In this document: piece after piece, positions 7,452 to 15,280 of the stretch
How positions within the stretch are numbered: the first letter of the stretch is position 1
Layout: every line of letters starts with the position of its first letter
NCBI RefSeq assembly: GCF_019977395.1
Contig: NZ_AP024660.1
Coordinates: forward strand, 4,092,001-4,156,000
Direction: 5' to 3'
Length of the DNA stretch: 64,000 bases
Source: Arthrobacter sp. NicSoilC5
GTDB lineage: Bacteria; Actinomycetota; Actinomycetes; Actinomycetales; Micrococcaceae
Made by a program: the position numbers and the translations under genes
Notes under the pieces: model-generated
Told to the model about the DNA's origin: nothing
What the model saw: the letters and a program-made list of their open reading frames with translations, nothing else
The model's database searches: none

Positions 7452-8801
7452 GTGACAACAACCCTCACCCGCACGCTGAAGCTGCCCTCGCTGGTCCTGT
7501 TCGGGCTGGCGTACCTCACCCCGCTGATCGTCCTGGGGATCTTCGGGATCATCGCCGAAGCCACCGGCGGCGCCTCGCCGGCCGCCTACCTGGTGGCGCT
7601 GGTGGCCATGCTGTTCACCGCGCACAGCTACGGCCGGATGGCCATCGCCTACCCCGTGGCCGGTTCCGCCTACACCTACGTCCGCCGCTCCATCGACCCC
7701 CGGGTGGGCTTCCTGGTGGGCTGGGCCATCCTGCTGGACTACCTGTTCCTGCCCATGGTCATCTGGCTGATCGGCGGCTCGTACCTGAGCGCTCAGTTCC
7801 CCGGCATCCCCATCGGGCTCTGGATCGTGGGCTTCATCGTGATCACCACGCTGCTGAACATCCTGGGCATCAAGGTGGCGGACAAGGCCAACTACGTGCT
7901 GATGGCGTTCCAGCTGCTGGTCATCGTGTTCTTCGTGGCGCTGTCCATCGGCAACGTGGTGTCCACCGCCGGCGCCGGGGGACTGGTGAGCAGCCAGCCG
8001 TTCGTCAACGACACCTCCAGCTTCGCCACCATCTCCGCCGGCGCGGCCATCGCCGCCTACTCCTTCCTGGGGTTCGACGCCGTCACCACCCTCACCGAGG
8101 AAACCGTCAACCCGCGCAAGACCATGCCGCGCGCCATCATGCTCGTGGCCCTGATCGGCGGCGGCATCTTCGTGGCCGTCTCCTACGTGACCCAGCTGGT
8201 CCACCCGGGCGGCGTGTTCGAGGACTCGGCCTCCGCGGCCAGCTCCATCGCCCTGCAGATCGGCGGGCAGCTGTTCGGCGCCGTGTTCCTGGCCGGCCTG
8301 GTGGTGGCGCAGTTCGCCTCCGGCCTCGCCGCGCAGGCCAGCGCGTCCCGGCTGATGTACGCGATGGGCCGCGACTCCGTCCTGCCCAAGGCCGTCTTCG
8401 GCAAGCTCAGCGAGAAGTTCCACACCCCGGTGGTGAACCTGGTGATCACGGGCATCATCGGCCTGATCGCGATCTTCCTGGACGTGGCGACGTCGACGTC
8501 GTTCATCAACTTCGGTGCCTTCACCGCCTTCACGCTGGTGAACGCCTCGGTGGTGTTCCACTATGTGCGCCAGCGCCGGGCCGGGCAGCAGCTGAACCCG
8601 GTGTCCTACGTGGTGGTCCCGGTGATCGGCGCGATCATCTGCGCGTACCTGCTCTCCCAGCTGGACAGCAACGCCATTACGCTGGGGGTGTCCTGGCTGG
8701 TGCTGGGCGTGCTGGTTCTGGCCTTGATCACGCGGGGCTTCAAGGCGGCGCCGCCGGAGATGACGGCCACGGAGAAGGCCACGGTCGAGGCCGCCGCCTG
8801 A
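7452..8801 (+). CDS. APC-superfamily amino acid/polyamine permease (PuuP-like)
   Basis: A 449-residue inner-membrane transporter with about 12 hydrophobic helices. The start (LPSLVLFGLAYLTPLIVLGI) and the segment MLFTAHSYGRMAIAYPVAGS closely resemble the PuuP/APC opening, including the GxG-type break in helix 1 and the AxPxAGSAYTYV motif of helix 2. PuuP imports putrescine, so an amine or amino acid is the likely cargo. It starts with GTG after AAGGAAA, 9 bases after the first nitrilase, and is followed 38 bases later by the second. Substrate is inferred from homology and neighbours only. Confidence 0.92.
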   Translation: MTTTLTRTLKLPSLVLFGLAYLTPLIVLGIFGIIAEATGGASPAAYLVALVAMLFTAHSYGRMAIAYPVAGSAYTYVRRSIDPRVGFLVGWAILLDYLFLPMVIWLIGGSYLSAQFPGIPIGLWIVGFIVITTLLNILGIKVADKANYVLMAFQLLVIVFFVALSIGNVVSTAGAGGLVSSQPFVNDTSSFATISAGAAIAAYSFLGFDAVTTLTEETVNPRKTMPRAIMLVALIGGGIFVAVSYVTQLVHPGGVFEDSASAASSIALQIGGQLFGAVFLAGLVVAQFASGLAAQASASRLMYAMGRDSVLPKAVFGKLSEKFHTPVVNLVITGIIGLIAIFLDVATSTSFINFGAFTAFTLVNASVVFHYVRQRRAGQQLNPVSYVVVPVIGAIICAYLLSQLDSNAITLGVSWLVLGVLVLALITRGFKAAPPEMTATEKATVEAAA

Positions 8802-8839
8802 GCCTGTCTTGTGGCTCTTGGGCCAAGGGAAGGAACATC

Positions 8840-9619
8840 GTGAGGATAGCGCTGGGGCAGCTGGAGTCGGGCGCCGACATCCAGGCCAACCTCGCCGCGA
8901 TCGACAGGTTCGCCGCCGAGGCAGCGCGCGACGGCGCCGCGCTGGTCGCCTTCCCGGAGTATGCCACCTACGAGAAGAAGAAGGTGGACGCCACGTTCCC
9001 CCAGGTGGCCGAGCCGCTGGACGGGGCCGTCTGCCGGGAGCTTGCCGCCATAGCCCGCCGCCACCGCATCGCGCTGGTGGCGGGCGTGGTGGAAACCTCC
9101 GACGAGCTGGGCCGGGCGTACAACACGCTGGTGGCGTTCAGGCCCGACGGCGGCCGGCTGGCCTCCTACCGGAAGATCCACCTGTTCGACGCACAGGGGT
9201 TCGGGGAATCGGAGTTCATCAAGCCCGGCCCGTCCACGGCGCCCGTGGTGTTCGAGCATGGGGGAGTGCGGTTCGGGCTGATGACCTGCTACGACCTGCG
9301 GTTCCCCGAGCTGGCAAGGTCACTGGCCGACGCCGGCGCGCAGGTTTTGTTGGTCTGCTCGTCGTGGGTGCCGGGCGAGCACAAGACGAAACAGTGGCTG
9401 GCGCTTAACACGGCACGGGCCATCGAGAACAGCGTCTACGTGGCCGGGGTATGCCAGGCGCCGCCGGTGTCTGTCGGGCGGAGCGTGCTGGTGGACCCGA
9501 TGGGGGTGGTTGAGGCTGACCTTGGGCTGTTGCCGGGGGTGCACGCAGTTGAGGTATCGCTGGACACGGTAGACCGGGTGCGGGAGTCGTTCCCTATGTT
9601 CCGGCAGCGGCGGTTGTAG
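8840..9619 (+). CDS. Second carbon-nitrogen hydrolase (Nit/omega-amidase-like)
   Basis: A 259-residue nitrilase-superfamily protein with the triad Glu40 (VAFPEY), Lys112 (SYRKIHLFD) and Cys150 (MTCYDLRFPE). The YRKIHLFD and CYDLRFPELAR blocks are typical of the Nit1/Nit2/omega-amidase branch, which removes the amide from alpha-ketoglutaramate-like compounds or deaminated glutathione. The start is the GTG at 8840, preceded by AAGGAA at 8830. It closes the operon; no clear terminator hairpin follows. It is a different branch from the first nitrilase in the operon, so the two probably act on successive intermediates. Confidence 0.9.
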   Translation: MRIALGQLESGADIQANLAAIDRFAAEAARDGAALVAFPEYATYEKKKVDATFPQVAEPLDGAVCRELAAIARRHRIALVAGVVETSDELGRAYNTLVAFRPDGGRLASYRKIHLFDAQGFGESEFIKPGPSTAPVVFEHGGVRFGLMTCYDLRFPELARSLADAGAQVLLVCSSWVPGEHKTKQWLALNTARAIENSVYVAGVCQAPPVSVGRSVLVDPMGVVEADLGLLPGVHAVEVSLDTVDRVRESFPMFRQRRL

Positions 9620-10215
9620 GGGCAACTCGGCGGCCGAGAGCAAGCCTGAGGGACACTGATCCAGAACCTAGGGAATTTGATTTGGGTCTGGGAGAGCTCC
9701 GCCAGGCGTCGGGGACGTAGAGGAGCTCGGGATTGCGGGAAGCGGCGGATGCTGTTTCGATGCACCTGGCGGCCAGGATTGGTCGTCGTATCCGACTATG
9801 ACCGAGCTGTCCTCCGATCAGTGAATTTCCGACTTGAGGGCGGTCAGGCTCAGCGCCAGTGGGTCCAGAAGGCCGCCCGGATACATCGGTGCTTCGCCGC
9901 GGCAGCCAAGTAGCTTCAACGCGGAGGCAGCGGAACCGGCAGCGTTGCGACGGTGTTTCAGCTCCATTCTCTGGGCTCCCTTGCGGCTGGGCCTGCCATG
10001 CAGACGCGGCGGCGGCCAGGATTGTGCGGATGGGAGGTTCCCCCCACTGGCAAACGGCGGCCGGTGGACGGGGTACCTGTTCATTCATGCTGGGACAGGT
10101 TCGTTGCTCATCGGGGTTGACACAAAGTCCAAATTGACTTCGGCTTGCTCATGTGGATAGTGCTGGCCATCTGGCGCGCCCATAATTTAACTTTATGGAG
10201 GATGTATATAGAATT
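9620..10215. other. Long non-coding stretch at the left island edge
   Basis: About 600 bases between the nitrilase operon and the first island gene. Several frames are open on both strands, but none shows a ribosome site or any family I recognise. One minus-strand frame (about 9818-9960) contains a protein-like stretch and may be a relic. GC content falls sharply towards the right end. I see no tRNA, integrase or clear attachment repeat. Confidence 0.5.
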
Positions 10216-10253
10216 TTGACAGGCGAATTTCTTGACAGTCGATAACATATAAT
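10216..10253 (+). promoter_or_regulatory. AT-rich promoter region of the island
   Basis: TTGACA occurs twice (10216-10221 and 10232-10237) and a perfect TATAAT lies at 10248-10253. Neither TTGACA is at the ideal 17-base spacing from it: the first fits a weaker CGATAA at 10240-10245 with an 18-base spacer. By hand count 10201-10260 is 28 percent GC, in strong contrast to the genome. It is followed 54 bases later by the first island gene, so it is a likely promoter, with exact boxes uncertain. Confidence 0.5.
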
Positions 10254-10306
10254 AGTTTTATGCGCGGAGGATAGCTCCGGCATTGTATGATCCAGGGGGA
10301 AGTGTC

Positions 10307-11008
10307 ATGAATCGAATCAGTAATAACAAACGCAGCCAGAGGGTTAAGCGACCACGCCGGTACCAACAGCTGACGCTATTCGCTTTTATGGCCCTTCTGA
10401 TACTCACCATCCCGGCGATACTCATTTTTACCGGCAACCCTGATGCTGCCCTTGGCGTCCTGCTGCTCTTCCCGTCGTTGGCTTACACAAGTCAACTCGC
10501 GTCAGCCAGTATGCGATCAGCGCGCTTCCGACACTGGTTCCGATGGCTCTGCTTACTCGGAGGAATTGGCTACTTGTTTCTATGGGTGATTGGTCTCCAA
10601 GGAACGAAGTACTTCACTGACGCTTTGCTTGCTGCAACGCTTGGTGGGGTCGGTCTGCTCTATTGCTTCATCGTTGACCTTCTAACGCCCTCTTCGAATG
10701 AAGGGAGAGTACAGGAAGCGGACCGCCCCGACTGGATTGCCTCACACGAAACAGGAAAGTTACCCCAAGGTGTGCAATTTGATCCCCTGTACGGAATTTC
10801 GGGTATGCCGGCTTCCCCGGGCATCGTCACTGTCATCTTTCACGAGGCCAAGACAGGGATGCGGGTGAGGAAGCTCATCTACAGCGTTTACGACCTGTCG
10901 AAGCAGGCTCCACAAGATACAACACTGAGCCTCTCAACCTCTGCTTCTAATGCAGCCGCTGCTGTAGAGCCTTCCCAAGATGACGAATCGCTATCAAACC
11001 TGCGTTAA
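10307..11008 (+). CDS. Four-helix membrane protein, unknown
   Basis: A 233-residue protein with a basic N-terminus (RISNNKRSQRVKRPRRY) and four hydrophobic segments at about residues 25-48, 50-70, 85-107 and 113-135, then a soluble tail of about 95 residues ending in a Ser/Ala-rich stretch. I recognise no family. The ATG at 10307 has AGGGGGA seven bases upstream, a better start than the frame opening at 10283. It is the first gene of the AT-richer accessory segment, upstream of the helicase cluster on the same strand, with about 230 bases before the next gene. A role as membrane partner of the defence genes is possible but unproved. Confidence 0.65.
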   Translation: MNRISNNKRSQRVKRPRRYQQLTLFAFMALLILTIPAILIFTGNPDAALGVLLLFPSLAYTSQLASASMRSARFRHWFRWLCLLGGIGYLFLWVIGLQGTKYFTDALLAATLGGVGLLYCFIVDLLTPSSNEGRVQEADRPDWIASHETGKLPQGVQFDPLYGISGMPASPGIVTVIFHEAKTGMRVRKLIYSVYDLSKQAPQDTTLSLSTSASNAAAAVEPSQDDESLSNLR

Positions 11009-11237
11009 ATGCTATTCGCCACACATCTCTTGGATCAGCAGACCAGCCTGAGATGGTCCGAGTGACTCCCGCGCCGGTGGTTGCCCACCTCGGGAAATGG
11101 GCAAACAGCGGAGAAGAGGTGGAACGAACTGACTTCAAGTTCGGTGGACACGCATACCCGTGGATCGGACACTGTTCCAAGTTCCCGGAGGGCGATGGCA
11201 TTTTGCTTGTCTGCTGGACTTGTATCAGAGTTGTTCT

Positions 11238-11888
11238 GTGCCGCAAACAAAGGGAAAAGTACCCCAAGCAACCCAACAAGGTAACTCCACGAAACAATGG
11301 ATTGGCAATTTGTCCAATCCTTTGCTAATTGCCCTAATCAGCGCCCTTGTCGGTGCGTCCAGTGCTCTACTTGTTGCTGGCATCGGGGCGGTTGTGACAA
11401 CGCAGACGGTTCAGCAACAGCTTCAGGCAGAAAAGGAGAAAGAGCATCGGGAGAAAACGCCGGCGGTCTACACTTCCTACCTTGACTCCGCGAAACGCTA
11501 CCGTGCGGCCCAAATGAACCTTGCTACCTATTCACGTTCAAGGGGCATTCAGAACCCTGACTCTACACAAGGGAGAGCCATGTCGCTCTCGGACCCAGCA
11601 GTTAAGGACCTACTTCTGGCGCGCGATGCTGCCGCAACAGATTACGAGTCTGCGATCGACAATCTCGCCGTGTATGGCTCTGATGAGGCGTGGAATATCC
11701 ACAAGAAAATTGCTGCCGGGTTAACCCCAAGTAAAGTTATTGATGCTGATGGGGATGGCGTAGACGAAACAGGCTTTGGTAACTATATGGACGATTTGCG
11801 CATTGAGTTTTGTGAAACTGTCTCATTGAAAGGCGAGGCATGCCATACACGTCGTCTGGCCCCGGAATTTGTGCAGGCCTTTCGGTAA
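11238..11888 (+). CDS. Single-pass membrane protein with EF-hand-like loop, unknown
   Basis: About 216 residues from the likely GTG at 11238; an upstream ATG at 11160 is in frame, but its extra residues look non-coding. One hydrophobic segment (about residues 28-55, LLIALISALVGASSALLVAG) is followed by a charged helical stretch (QQQLQAEKEKEHREK) and a domain of about 140 residues. Near the C-terminus the string DADGDGVDETGF fits the calcium-binding DxDxDG loop. No family is recognised. It ends 103 bases before the PLD-helicase gene and shares its strand. The start is uncertain. Confidence 0.55.
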   Translation: MPQTKGKVPQATQQGNSTKQWIGNLSNPLLIALISALVGASSALLVAGIGAVVTTQTVQQQLQAEKEKEHREKTPAVYTSYLDSAKRYRAAQMNLATYSRSRGIQNPDSTQGRAMSLSDPAVKDLLLARDAAATDYESAIDNLAVYGSDEAWNIHKKIAAGLTPSKVIDADGDGVDETGFGNYMDDLRIEFCETVSLKGEACHTRRLAPEFVQAFR

Positions 11889-11991
11889 GTTAGCTACCGG
11901 CCGAAGTCACTCCTCTCACATCCAGGCTGGGTTCAGCAGCTTCTCCTCGTCGTTGACCGCAAGCTCGCTTAGGTTGCCGTACTCTAGCGCA

Positions 11992-14900
11992 GTGATCAAC
12001 TTCATTGGGGGTAAAGCACCAGAATCCTTTCCAGAGGGGCTCTATGAGCTGCTCCGCACGGAGGAACTCGACAAGAAGCTTCGAGAGAGGCCGGATATTA
12101 CGGCGCAGTTCGCGTCGACTGAAGCAGACAATGTGCCAGCCTTTCTGGCGCGGCATGTGGCACGTGCGGTTGAAATAGCTGTCTCAGACGCAAGCCCTGA
12201 GGATCGTGTTGGGCTGGTAAATAGGGTCTTGCGGCAACTAAACGTCACGGACACGGTCGCACCGGGCCCCACTGTGCTCCACTCGCTCCACCGCCCGGAC
12301 GCACTCAAGCGGCGCCAACTTCGCCGCCCCACCACTAGGCTGAGCGATTCGGCACTCCTCACCAACAGCAAAGACGACCCGAACCTCGCGGCAGAGCTCC
12401 GGGCCGAGATGGAGTCCGCTGACACCGTCGATCTCCTTTGCGCCTTCGTTCGCTGGACCGGCCTGAGGCTCCTGCAGCCCGCGCTTGAGCAGCTCAAGGA
12501 GCGGGGCGCGAAGCTCCGAGTGATCACCACCACTTACATGGGCGCCACCGAACGCCGCGCCGTTGACGAGCTCGTCAACAGGTATGAGGCCGAGGTGAAG
12601 ATCAGCTACGAAACGCAGGCAACCCGGCTCCACGCCAAAGCCTGGCTGTTCCGTCGCAACACCGGCTTCGACACCGCATATGTCGGCAGCTCCAACCTGA
12701 GCCAAGCTGCGCTCCTGGACGGACTGGAATGGAACGTCCGGCTCAGTTCCGTAGCCACGCCCGCCCTCCTGCAAAAGTTCGAGGTTACCTTCGACAGCTA
12801 CTGGGAGCAGCGTGCCTTCCAGAGCTACGAGCCGGAGCGTGACGGAGAAAAGCTGGACGCAGCACTGGAACGGAACGGCGGCCGTCGCACCGCGGCGCCG
12901 GATGCAGCCACCGGCCTTGAAGTGCAGCCGTTCCTCCACCAGGAGGAGATGCTGGAGGAGCTGGAAGCGGAGCGGCTCAAGGGTTTCAATCACAACCTCC
13001 TGGTCGCCGCCACCGGCACAGGCAAAACAGTTATCGCCGCGCTGGACTACAAACGGCTAAGCGAAACTGCCGGCAGAGACCTAAAGCTGCTCTTCGTCGC
13101 CCACAGACAGGAGATTCTGAAACAAGCCATGCGCACCTACCGCGACGTCATGCAGGACGGCGCCTTCGGTGAACTTTACGTGGGGGACCACAAGCCGCAA
13201 GAGTGGAAGCATATCTTCGCCTCGGTCCAGTCACTGTCCTCCCTCGGTATCGAGCAACTGGAGCCGGATTTCTTCGACGTCGTCGTCATTGATGAGTTCC
13301 ACCACGCGATGGCGCCCACCTACCGCCGCCTGATTGACCACCTGCAGCCGCAGCAGCTCCTTGGGCTCACGGCGACACCGGAACGCGGCGACGGCGTCGA
13401 CGTCGCCAAGCAGTTCTTCGATGGCCGCACAGCCGGCGAACTAAGGCTTTGGGACGCCCTAGACGCTGACCTGCTGGTGCCCTTCCACTACTTCGGCGTC
13501 TCGGATGACGTCGATCTGAGCCCGTTGGAATGGAAACGCGGCAACTATGACACCACCCAGCTGAGCGCCCTGTACACCGGAAACGACGCGCGGGCCGCCA
13601 AGGTGATCCGCGAACTGCGGGACAAGGTCACCAGTACGGACCAGATGCGCGCCATCGGTTTCTGCGTCTCCGTGCAGCACGCCCGATACATGGCCGAGGT
13701 ATTCAACCGCGCCGGCGTTGCGGCCGTCGCCGTCGACGGCACCACGGACAATGCTGACCGCGAGAAAGCCCTCAGGCGTCTGGGGAAGCGGGAGATCAAC
13801 TGCATCTTCGCCGTCGACCTCTTCAACGAAGGACTGGACCTGCCGCAGGTGGACACCATCCTGCTGCTCCGGCCCACTCAGAGCGCCACGGTCTTCCTCC
13901 AGCAGCTGGGACGCGGGCTGCGCCGTGCGGAGGGCAAAGCGGTGCTGACGGTCCTGGACTTCATCGGCCAGCAGCGCCGGGAGTTCCGCTTTGATCTGCG
14001 CTACCGGGCGTTGACCGGCTACGGCCGTAAGGAGCTGGAGAAGGCTGTCGAGGACGAGTTCCCGTACCTGCCGTCCGGCTCGCAGATCGTGCTGGACCGG
14101 GTGGCGCAGAAGGTGGTGCTGGACAACATCAAGGCACAGCTGCGGTTCAACCGGGCACAGCTGGTCCGGGACATCGCCTCGTACGCCGAGACCGAGCTCG
14201 AAGCCTATCTCGCGCGGTCCGGGAACGACGTGAAGACGATCTACCGCTCCACCAGGGACTCGTGGACCGGCTACCTCCGGCAGGCAGGACTTATTGAGGG
14301 GTTATCACCTCTGGAGACCGTGTTGCGGGGAAAACTCGAGGAGCTGTCGGACGCGGAGGAAAAGAAGCTGCTGGGCCGCATGGCCGCGCTGATTCACGTG
14401 GACGATCCGGAACGTGCCGCAGCCTATTCGATGCTGGTTGCTCCCGACGCGCCACGCTATGCGGAGCTTGGCATGCGCGAGCAGGCTTTCGCGCGCATGC
14501 TTTTTTATACCCTGTGGGATGACGGCGCAGGCTTCACAACGTACGACGACGGGCTGGACCACCTGCGCGGCTACCAGTTTGTGTGCCGCGAGATCCGCCA
14601 GGTCGTGAAGCTTGGAGTGGTGACGTCTAAGCACGCGGCAAAGAGTCTCGGCGCGGGACTGCAGCACATTCCTCTGCTGTCGCACGGCGCTTACCGGCGC
14701 GAAGAGGTCCTGGCGGCGCTGCAGTACGGCTCGCTGGAGCAGGGAAAGAACGTCCAGCACCGCGAGGGCGTTGCGTGGTGTCCAGCGACGTCTACCGACG
14801 CTTTCTTTGTCACCCTGAACAAGGACGACAAGAAACACTCGGCGACGACGATGTACAGGGACTACGCAATCAGCCCGGAGCTGTTCCACTGGGAGTCGCA

Positions 14901-15147
14901 GAATGCGACGTCACCAAGCAGCCCGACGGGACGGCGCTACCTGGACCGGGCTTCGCAGGATTCGAGAATTCTGATCTTCACGAGGGACACAGCGGACGAC
15001 GAGACAGGGCTGACGGTTCCGTACACGTGCCTCGGCCAGGTGGACTACGTCCAGCACTCGGGAGAGAAGCCGATCGCGATCACTTGGAAGCTGCACAGGC
15101 CAATGCCTGCGGACGTCTTTGCCTCAGCTGCCGCCGTTGCACGATAA
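11992..15147 (+). CDS. PLD-nuclease / superfamily 2 helicase / DUF3427 protein
   Basis: A 1051-residue protein. An N-terminal phospholipase-D-like domain (about 130-270) carries a single HxK motif (LHAKAWLF, His about 214) and the GSSNLS loop. A superfamily 2 helicase follows: Walker A ATGTGKT (about 340), DEFHH box (about 433), GLTATPERGDG, and QQLGRGLRRAEG (about 641). The C-terminal 250 residues match DUF3427 (YRREEVLAAL, SATTMYRDYAI, LFHWESQNATSP, DYVQHSGEKPIAITWKL). Such proteins occur in defence islands and are thought to be nuclease-helicases. The start is the GTG at 11992, with no strong ribosome site; upstream residues in frame are not protein-like. It is 133 bases before the four-gene operon, so it may be cotranscribed. 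Confidence 0.9.
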   Translation: MINFIGGKAPESFPEGLYELLRTEELDKKLRERPDITAQFASTEADNVPAFLARHVARAVEIAVSDASPEDRVGLVNRVLRQLNVTDTVAPGPTVLHSLHRPDALKRRQLRRPTTRLSDSALLTNSKDDPNLAAELRAEMESADTVDLLCAFVRWTGLRLLQPALEQLKERGAKLRVITTTYMGATERRAVDELVNRYEAEVKISYETQATRLHAKAWLFRRNTGFDTAYVGSSNLSQAALLDGLEWNVRLSSVATPALLQKFEVTFDSYWEQRAFQSYEPERDGEKLDAALERNGGRRTAAPDAATGLEVQPFLHQEEMLEELEAERLKGFNHNLLVAATGTGKTVIAALDYKRLSETAGRDLKLLFVAHRQEILKQAMRTYRDVMQDGAFGELYVGDHKPQEWKHIFASVQSLSSLGIEQLEPDFFDVVVIDEFHHAMAPTYRRLIDHLQPQQLLGLTATPERGDGVDVAKQFFDGRTAGELRLWDALDADLLVPFHYFGVSDDVDLSPLEWKRGNYDTTQLSALYTGNDARAAKVIRELRDKVTSTDQMRAIGFCVSVQHARYMAEVFNRAGVAAVAVDGTTDNADREKALRRLGKREINCIFAVDLFNEGLDLPQVDTILLLRPTQSATVFLQQLGRGLRRAEGKAVLTVLDFIGQQRREFRFDLRYRALTGYGRKELEKAVEDEFPYLPSGSQIVLDRVAQKVVLDNIKAQLRFNRAQLVRDIASYAETELEAYLARSGNDVKTIYRSTRDSWTGYLRQAGLIEGLSPLETVLRGKLEELSDAEEKKLLGRMAALIHVDDPERAAAYSMLVAPDAPRYAELGMREQAFARMLFYTLWDDGAGFTTYDDGLDHLRGYQFVCREIRQVVKLGVVTSKHAAKSLGAGLQHIPLLSHGAYRREEVLAALQYGSLEQGKNVQHREGVAWCPATSTDAFFVTLNKDDKKHSATTMYRDYAISPELFHWESQNATSPSSPTGRRYLDRASQDSRILIFTRDTADDETGLTVPYTCLGQVDYVQHSGEKPIAITWKLHRPMPADVFASAAAVAR

Positions 15148-15280
15148 CGTTCCCGGCCGCGGGCGACATGGCTTGCTTTGTCCCCTTCGCACTTATAGAT
15201 GATTAGATGTGTCTTGACCCTCGGGTCACTGCTGCCTAGGCCAAACCGGCAGCTATGGGGACAGAAGAAAGCAAGGATTA

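Noticed and set aside
6513..8561. 682-residue minus-strand open frame rich in H, D, G and Q
   Set aside because: Antisense shadow of the nitrilase and permease genes, with composition typical of such shadows and no start signal.
9594..10088. Minus-strand open frame in the island's left flank
   Set aside because: No ribosome site, no recognisable domain, and it overlaps the end of the nitrilase gene.
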